Assembly: GCA_030590765.1 (NCBI GenBank)
Contig: JAUVCP010000044.1
Coordinates: forward strand, 1-10,311
Direction: 5' to 3'
Origin: Flavobacteriaceae bacterium
Lineage (GTDB): Bacteria; Bacteroidota; Bacteroidia; Flavobacteriales; Flavobacteriaceae
DNA length: 10,311 bases
Shown: piece by piece, positions 6,292-10,311 of the stretch
How positions within the stretch are numbered: position 1 is the first letter of the stretch
Layout: each line of letters begins with the position of its first letter
Position numbers and translations under genes: made by a program
The notes under the pieces: generated by a model
Databases searched by the model: none
What the model saw: only the letters and a program-made list of their open reading frames with translations
Told to the model about the DNA's origin: nothing

Positions 6292-8748
6292 TTATTCCGA
6301 AGTCATACTTTTAAATTGATAAGTATCTAAATTCACATTATACAGCCAACTACCGCCAGCTTGCATAATCATCATTACCAATTTATTTTTACCTTTCTTC
6401 AATTGAATCGGAACGGAGAATTCATTGTATTTAAATGCATTCATATCTTTAAATTCATAGATCAAATTTTCATTCAACCAGATAAATGCCGCATCATTAT
6501 GACCGAATCTTAATGTAGTTTGTAAGTCTTTTTCACAAATAATATCAGTAGTTACAAATGCGTGACAATTTTCTTTAGGTTTTAATTGTGCGTCTAACCT
6601 CACAACCCCATCATCTAATACCACTGCTTTTTTCCATTTCATATTCTTATTGCCAATTGGATACATATTTTTTCCTTTTTCTTCCATAAAACCTGGAAAG
6701 GATTGAGATATCAAAAATTCTTTGACTTTTATCGGAATTTTAATCAAGGAAGTTTTTCCAATACCAATTTTAGTTTCCCTTTTAAATTTCAGAGTAAACG
6801 TATGTTGCCCTTTTGAAAGAAGCGGAAGATAAAATTCTTGTTCAGCAGGAATTGATATTTTGATGTTTCGAAAACAATTGATCTCACCAACAAAATTGTT
6901 ATCAATCCAAACCTGAGCATTTCCGTAGGCATCATTCATCACTTTTTGGATACATAAGGTGTAATCAAAGTATTCATCAACATCGAAAGTATAACTAATA
7001 CTACCTCCTCCACTTCCATATTCAAGAAAATTACCAGGATAGGACATATTCGCAACATCCTTTAGCTCTATCGCGCGAATAGTTACATTCTTATTCTTTT
7101 CATTTCGTAATTCAATTTCTTTTTCACTTGTTAAAAGAGATTCATTTTCCCACGCTAACACTTGTTCATCTTTTAAAAGTTGCGTTTTTAATTCATTATA
7201 ATTTATTTCTTGAACTGTTGATTTTTTATTTATAGCTTGAACTGCGGCGGCAGCAGCAGACTGTGCCAACACCATAAAAACAGGCTCCATACGGATAGAG
7301 CCAAAGGCAATATGTGATGAAGAAAGACATACAGGAACCAATAGATTAGAGCATTCTTCTACCTTTGGAACAATAGACTTATAAGATATGGGGTAGGGTG
7401 GAAAACCTCCTACTTCAATGTTTCCTTCATTTCTTACCTTTCCGTTTTCATCTACATATCTTTGCACATTGTGTGAATCCATAGTATATGCCGCTAAACC
7501 AACGGGGTCAACTGCTGTAACCATGCTTTCACAATCATGTTGGGTCATTACATAATCTGAGATCATTCGGCGTGCTTCTCTAATATACAATTGATGTGAC
7601 CAATTATCGTTGTCTGTAAATTCGTCTTTTGGCAATCCCCACTGGTTCACTTCGTCTTGTACTTTTTTTGAAATTCTAGAATCATTAGCTAAAAACCACA
7701 TTAAACCTTTTTGATAATTTTCATGCTCTTTGATAATATTTTCACGTGTTTGGTAATCGCCATTAGGATACTCATAATTCATTCCGATATTATCGGTTGC
7801 AAAAGCTCCCTTGTTATTAGTATCCGTTTTACCATTTGGCATTGGTGTTGATAATTGTAACACATCAAACACTCCTGTATTCAAATAACGCAGTAATATT
7901 TCGTAACGCATCGGATTGTAATCTTCTGGCTTAGGAAAAGGAACTCTATTTTCAGGCACATTTGTCATACACATTCTAAAACAATAGGCTTGAATACGAT
8001 GATCTCCTTCACCTTCCATACCTGGTCCTCCATCATCTAAAATGCTTGGAAGTAAACTGCTTTCCGGTTTACCGGGAATTACATACGCATCTATCGGGTT
8101 TTTAAACTGGTGATTTTTCGAATTTGCTACTTGTACACCATTATATGTTTCACCATAAGTTTTATTTGCCTCACGACCAAAGGTATAACTCACTCCAGAA
8201 ACCGCCATCAGATCCCCTTCATAGGTGGCATCTATAAACATTTTTCCTTTGATGGTTAAACCAGATTCCATGGTGATTTGATTGATTTTGGCATCCGTCT
8301 TTTTTACACCTTTCTTTAAATCTAACCTTTCGTTATAAATTACCTGAATATCATATTCTTGCAGCATCTCTTTAAAAATGGTTTCTGCAACATGAGGTTC
8401 GAAGGTCCACATCGTTTCATTTTTATCTGAATCTGGATGGTAATACTGCTGAATACGCTTGTAAAAATCTCTGGAAAGTCCTCCGATAGCTCCTTTATTT
8501 CCAATATCTGTTGCTCCCAATCCACCAGAAGTGAGTCCACCAAGATGTTTTCCTTGCTCAATGATAATAGGGTTTTTTCCTAATTTTGCTGTTTCAATTG
8601 CTGCAATAACACCTGCAGATGTACCTCCATAAATAACAACATCATAGTTTTTATCTAATGCTGTTTTTTTTGAACAAGATTGAAAAATCATTATATTAAA
8701 AACTAGAATAAGTTTAAGTGAATTTATTATTAATCGACTTGTATTCAT
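6292..8748 (-). CDS. FAD-dependent oxidoreductase lipoprotein with two C-terminal beta-sandwich modules
   Basis: The 818-residue product starts with a lipoprotein signal: hydrophobic residues 6-22, then QSC with Cys25 as lipid attachment, followed by SKK, so it is membrane-anchored and exported. Residues about 33-515 are a FAD_oxidored (PF12831-type) domain: YDVVIYGGTSAG dinucleotide-binding loop (35-46), ribose-binding E64, GGLTSGGLGATDIG (70-83), DATYEGDLMAVSGVSYTFGRE (173-193), REARRMISDYVMTQ (390-403) and SSSHIAFGSIRMEPVFMVL (476-494). The electron donor or substrate is unknown. Residues about 555-672 and 680-815 look like two galactose-binding-type beta-sandwiches, the second with FIWLNENLIYEF and IQLKKGKNKLVMMIMQAGGSW, typical of accessory glycan-binding modules. 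An exported flavoprotein must be loaded with FAD before or after export; no Tat (RR) motif is seen. The family is common among polysaccharide-degrading Bacteroidota and Planctomycetes. The ATG at 8748 begins the signal directly. An insertion sequence ends 182 bases upstream. Confidence 0.93.
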   Translation of the reverse strand: MNTSRLIINSLKLILVFNIMIFQSCSKKTALDKNYDVVIYGGTSAGVIAAIETAKLGKNPIIIEQGKHLGGLTSGGLGATDIGNKGAIGGLSRDFYKRIQQYYHPDSDKNETMWTFEPHVAETIFKEMLQEYDIQVIYNERLDLKKGVKKTDAKINQITMESGLTIKGKMFIDATYEGDLMAVSGVSYTFGREANKTYGETYNGVQVANSKNHQFKNPIDAYVIPGKPESSLLPSILDDGGPGMEGEGDHRIQAYCFRMCMTNVPENRVPFPKPEDYNPMRYEILLRYLNTGVFDVLQLSTPMPNGKTDTNNKGAFATDNIGMNYEYPNGDYQTRENIIKEHENYQKGLMWFLANDSRISKKVQDEVNQWGLPKDEFTDNDNWSHQLYIREARRMISDYVMTQHDCESMVTAVDPVGLAAYTMDSHNVQRYVDENGKVRNEGNIEVGGFPPYPISYKSIVPKVEECSNLLVPVCLSSSHIAFGSIRMEPVFMVLAQSAAAAAVQAINKKSTVQEINYNELKTQLLKDEQVLAWENESLLTSEKEIELRNEKNKNVTIRAIELKDVANMSYPGNFLEYGSGGGSISYTFDVDEYFDYTLCIQKVMNDAYGNAQVWIDNNFVGEINCFRNIKISIPAEQEFYLPLLSKGQHTFTLKFKRETKIGIGKTSLIKIPIKVKEFLISQSFPGFMEEKGKNMYPIGNKNMKWKKAVVLDDGVVRLDAQLKPKENCHAFVTTDIICEKDLQTTLRFGHNDAAFIWLNENLIYEFKDMNAFKYNEFSVPIQLKKGKNKLVMMIMQAGGSWLYNVNLDTYQFKSMTSE

Positions 8749-8784
8749 TTTTTATCTTTTAATTTCTTTGAATAATAATATCTT

Positions 8785-8792
8785 CAAATATA
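8785..8792 (-). promoter_or_regulatory. Possible -7 promoter box (TATATTTG) of the FAD oxidoreductase gene
   Basis: The minus strand reads TATATTTG, matching TAnnTTTG, 36 bases upstream of the ATG at 8748. No TTG is seen at the -33 distance. The rest of the 182-base gap up to the insertion sequence is A/T-rich, with only a weak 6-bp dyad (TGAGTA 8888-8893, TACTCA 8908-8913). Confidence 0.3.
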
Positions 8793-8930
8793 ATTATTAA
8801 ATTGATTGAACATTTCTTAAAGTCTGCCAAATACTAATAATAAATTGATCTATAAACCAAGAAGAAATCTGTTAAAATAGTAGAGAATGAGTACAATATT
8901 TATAAAATACTCAGAACCTAAGTTCAAGGG

Positions 8931-8948
8931 CAGGGCAAACGCATTAAA
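8931..8948. repeat. ISAs1 terminal inverted repeat, transposase 3' side (IRR)
   Basis: CAGGGCAAACGCATTAAA is the exact reverse complement of 10176-10193. Its bases 8944-8946 also supply the TAA stop codon of the transposase. The identity stops abruptly outside 8931, which fixes the element's edge. Confidence 0.95.
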
Positions 8949-10059
8949 CTTTCATTAGATTGAGTACTTTAATGAGATAATGATTGTCCCATCCCGCTTT
9001 AAGTCTACGGCTTTTGACTCCAACTTTACTTGACTTTTCATTTTTTAATAGATTCAAGGCTATTTTGTTTAGAATTGAAAAATTTTGTGCAGCGTTTCCA
9101 ATTCTTTTTCGAGAAGCATCTTCTGAAAAGGCAACATCCAATGTCCAATGAAGTTTGTTTTCGATTGTCCAATGCGAACGGACGGCATTTTGAAAATCTT
9201 CTGGTTTTGCAAGTAAACTAGATATGTAATATCGTGTAGCTTTTTCTGTGAGTTTATCAGAGTTTTTGAACTCACGAATACTTTCTATTTTTATAATAGT
9301 TGTTAAGTTCTTCCATCTACAAGAGCTTTCTATGAATTTAAAATCTGTAATAATACTACATGTCCTAGTCTCAATTCTACCATGATCTAGTTCTTCACTT
9401 AGATGAGATTGTATTTGTTTTCCAAATCTAAATTCATCTTGAATATCTAGATATAACTGCTCTTGATTTGCTTTTACAGCCAAAATATAATCGGCCTGTT
9501 TTTTAATTATTTTTTCTGCTATAGCTGTTTGACACCCCATAGCATCAATGGTTACAATTGTATCTTTTATTGACAGAACTTCTAATAATTTTGGTATTGC
9601 GGTAATTTCATTCGATTTTTCAAAGACTTTCACTTGACCTAAAACCAGATTATTATCATTAGCCCAAGCACTAACCATATGAACGGGAGATTTTTTTCCA
9701 TTGGACTTAGCTCCTTTAATAGTTTTACCATCTATAGCAATAACTTCTTTAGGATTGAGTTGTGCTAAAATACTAACCCATTCAATAAAACAACTCTCAA
9801 ATTTGTTGCTATCAATATTAGAGAATACTCGATTAAACGTGTCGTGAGATGGTATTCCATTTGGTAAATCTAGGAATGAACGCAGGAAATCTTCTTTTGA
9901 ATAAGCATAGTCTTCCATTTCATTCCATGATTCTGCGCCACAAATCACAGAAATTATGCCAATAAGAAGGATGCTTTCTAAATCATAAAGTTGCTTGTGG
10001 GTGCGTCTAAAGTCGGGTATTTGACCAAATATGGTCTTTAATTTATTAGTACTATTCAT
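8944..10059 (-). CDS. ISAs1-family DDE transposase, intact
   Basis: The 371-residue product catalyses cut-and-insert transposition of its element. The N-terminal region carries the family's LESILLIGIISVICGAESW block (27-45) and LPNGIPSHDTFNRVFS (65-80). The RNase-H-like catalytic core shows the DDE triad: D110 in AIDGKTIKGA, D172 in TIDAMGCQ, and E300 in SHWTIENKLHW. FSEDASRKRIGNAAQNFS (311-328) is also typical. Length matches the family's usual 370 or so residues and there is no frameshift or stop, so it is probably active. The frame extends upstream to a TTG at 10137, adding a Leu/Ile-rich stretch with no counterpart in the family; the ATG at 10059 is preferred. A 17-base dyad lies just upstream of the start. 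Confidence 0.96.
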   Translation of the reverse strand: MNSTNKLKTIFGQIPDFRRTHKQLYDLESILLIGIISVICGAESWNEMEDYAYSKEDFLRSFLDLPNGIPSHDTFNRVFSNIDSNKFESCFIEWVSILAQLNPKEVIAIDGKTIKGAKSNGKKSPVHMVSAWANDNNLVLGQVKVFEKSNEITAIPKLLEVLSIKDTIVTIDAMGCQTAIAEKIIKKQADYILAVKANQEQLYLDIQDEFRFGKQIQSHLSEELDHGRIETRTCSIITDFKFIESSCRWKNLTTIIKIESIREFKNSDKLTEKATRYYISSLLAKPEDFQNAVRSHWTIENKLHWTLDVAFSEDASRKRIGNAAQNFSILNKIALNLLKNEKSSKVGVKSRRLKAGWDNHYLIKVLNLMKV

Positions 10060-10069
10060 AATGTGTAAA

Positions 10070-10086
10070 ATATTGATTATCAATAT
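10070..10086. repeat. 8+1+8 dyad in the transposase leader
   Basis: ATATTGAT, a single T, then ATCAATAT is a perfect inverted repeat centred about 19 bases before the transposase ATG. The box TTATTTTG (minus strand, 10100-10093), one mismatch from TAnnTTTG, lies just upstream, which would place the dyad at the very start of the transcript. It may be a regulator site or a small 5' hairpin limiting transposase translation. The sequence is A/T-rich, so chance is possible. Confidence 0.4.
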
Positions 10087-10175
10087 AATATACAAAATAA
10101 TATTATGAAAAACTAATGATAACTGATTAAATATCAACCAATTAAATTAATATTTAAGTGGAAATTTTAAATGTT

Positions 10176-10193
10176 TTTAATGCGTTTGCCCTG
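10176..10193. repeat. ISAs1 terminal inverted repeat, transposase 5' side (IRL)
   Basis: TTTAATGCGTTTGCCCTG is the exact reverse complement of 8931-8948. It lies 116 bases upstream of the transposase start, leaving a leader that holds the candidate promoter and the dyad. Confidence 0.95.
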
Positions 10194-10216
10194 TGGTTTA
10201 TTAAGATTTATATAAC

Positions 10217-10256
10217 AAAAAAGACTGCTATGAAATTTTACTCTCGATAGCAGTCC
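10217..10256 (-). terminator. Rho-independent terminator of a gene beyond the right edge
   Basis: GACTGCTAT (10223-10231) and ATAGCAGTC (10247-10255) form a 9-bp stem with a 15-base loop. On the minus strand the stem is followed by six Ts (complement of 10217-10222), the form of an intrinsic terminator for leftward transcription. All three minus-strand frames meet a stop within about 20 bases of the right edge, so the gene it serves must end at or just outside 10311. The T-tract is one-sided for this direction, since the A-run at 10257-10264 does not serve plus-strand termination. Confidence 0.8.
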
Positions 10257-10311
10257 AAAAAAAAGGGATCTTCAATAATCTGGAAAACAGACTATTTAAT
10301 TTGTTTCATTA

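Larger units (their letters stand above)
8931..10193 (-). mobile_element. Complete ISAs1-family insertion sequence, 1263 bp
   Basis: The element is bounded by perfect 18-bp terminal inverted repeats that begin CAGGG, and it contains one intact DDE transposase gene filling most of its length. Both size and organisation are normal for the ISAs1 family. The transposase stop codon lies inside the inverted repeat at 8931-8948, so the coding region runs into the element's end, leaving no room for an internal terminator. The family usually makes 8-10 bp target duplications, but the flanks (AGTTCAAGGG before 8931, TGGTTTATTA after 10193) do not match. The transposase reads in the same direction as the FAD oxidoreductase gene downstream. 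The element separates that gene from the terminator at 10217-10256. Confidence 0.93.

Noticed and set aside
9030..9275. Short frames on both strands inside the transposase gene
   Set aside because: They lie wholly within the conserved C-terminal part of the transposase and have no features of their own.
10060..10137. Longer transposase starting at TTG 10137
   Set aside because: The added 26 residues are Leu/Ile-rich, have no counterpart in the ISAs1 family, and overlap the leader dyad; the ATG at 10059 gives the normal length.
1..10311. Polysaccharide utilization locus, CRISPR, phage or defence system
   Set aside because: No SusC/SusD pair, sulfatase, repeat-spacer array, Cas, integrase, phage or known defence gene is visible in this window.

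Overview
The window is A+T-rich and looks like the chromosome of a member of the Bacteroidota, most likely a flavobacterium. The protein sequences resemble that phylum. Start codons lack Shine-Dalgarno-like sequence and sit behind A/T-rich leaders. Three genes have a TAnnTTTG (-7 type) box about 40 bases upstream. The secreted proteins have short signal peptides ending in Ala-Gln or Gly-Gln, or a lipobox. All seven genes I call lie on the minus strand, so transcription runs from the right edge to the left.

Layout, in transcription order from right to left. The right edge (10194-10311) holds a Rho-independent terminator for a gene that ends at or just beyond the edge. Next comes a complete ISAs1-family insertion sequence (8931-10193) with perfect 18-bp terminal inverted repeats and an intact DDE transposase, but no visible target-site duplication. 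After a 182-base A/T-rich leader comes a large FAD-dependent oxidoreductase lipoprotein with two C-terminal beta-sandwich modules (6292-8748). A possible 61-residue membrane or secreted protein follows 30 bases later (6076-6261). A full-length transketolase (3953-5977) follows, then a striking inverted repeat built from two copies of TTGTATACAA (3895-3942). A secreted endonuclease/exonuclease/phosphatase-fold enzyme (3009-3845) comes next. Then comes a secreted two-domain protein, beta-propeller plus alpha/alpha-toroid (648-2807). The left edge cuts a secreted purple-acid-phosphatase-like metallophosphoesterase (1-518).

How the genes may work together: four of the seven proteins (the FAD lipoprotein, the EEP enzyme, the propeller-toroid protein and the metallophosphoesterase) carry export signals. 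Two of these belong to phosphoesterase superfamilies, and two have a likely carbohydrate-related fold or binding module. This suggests an extracytoplasmic set for breaking down a polymer or phosphoester-containing substrate, but there is no SusC/SusD pair, sulfatase or classical glycosidase in view, so it cannot be called a polysaccharide utilization locus from this window. Transketolase is a cytoplasmic pentose-phosphate enzyme and may simply be a neighbour. The gaps (about 105-200 bases around most genes) and separate promoter-like boxes suggest mostly single-gene transcripts. I found no tRNA, rRNA, CRISPR array or phage gene. The parts most worth a second look are the unassigned propeller-toroid protein, the double TTGTATACAA dyad and the insertion sequence without target duplication next to the oxidoreductase gene.
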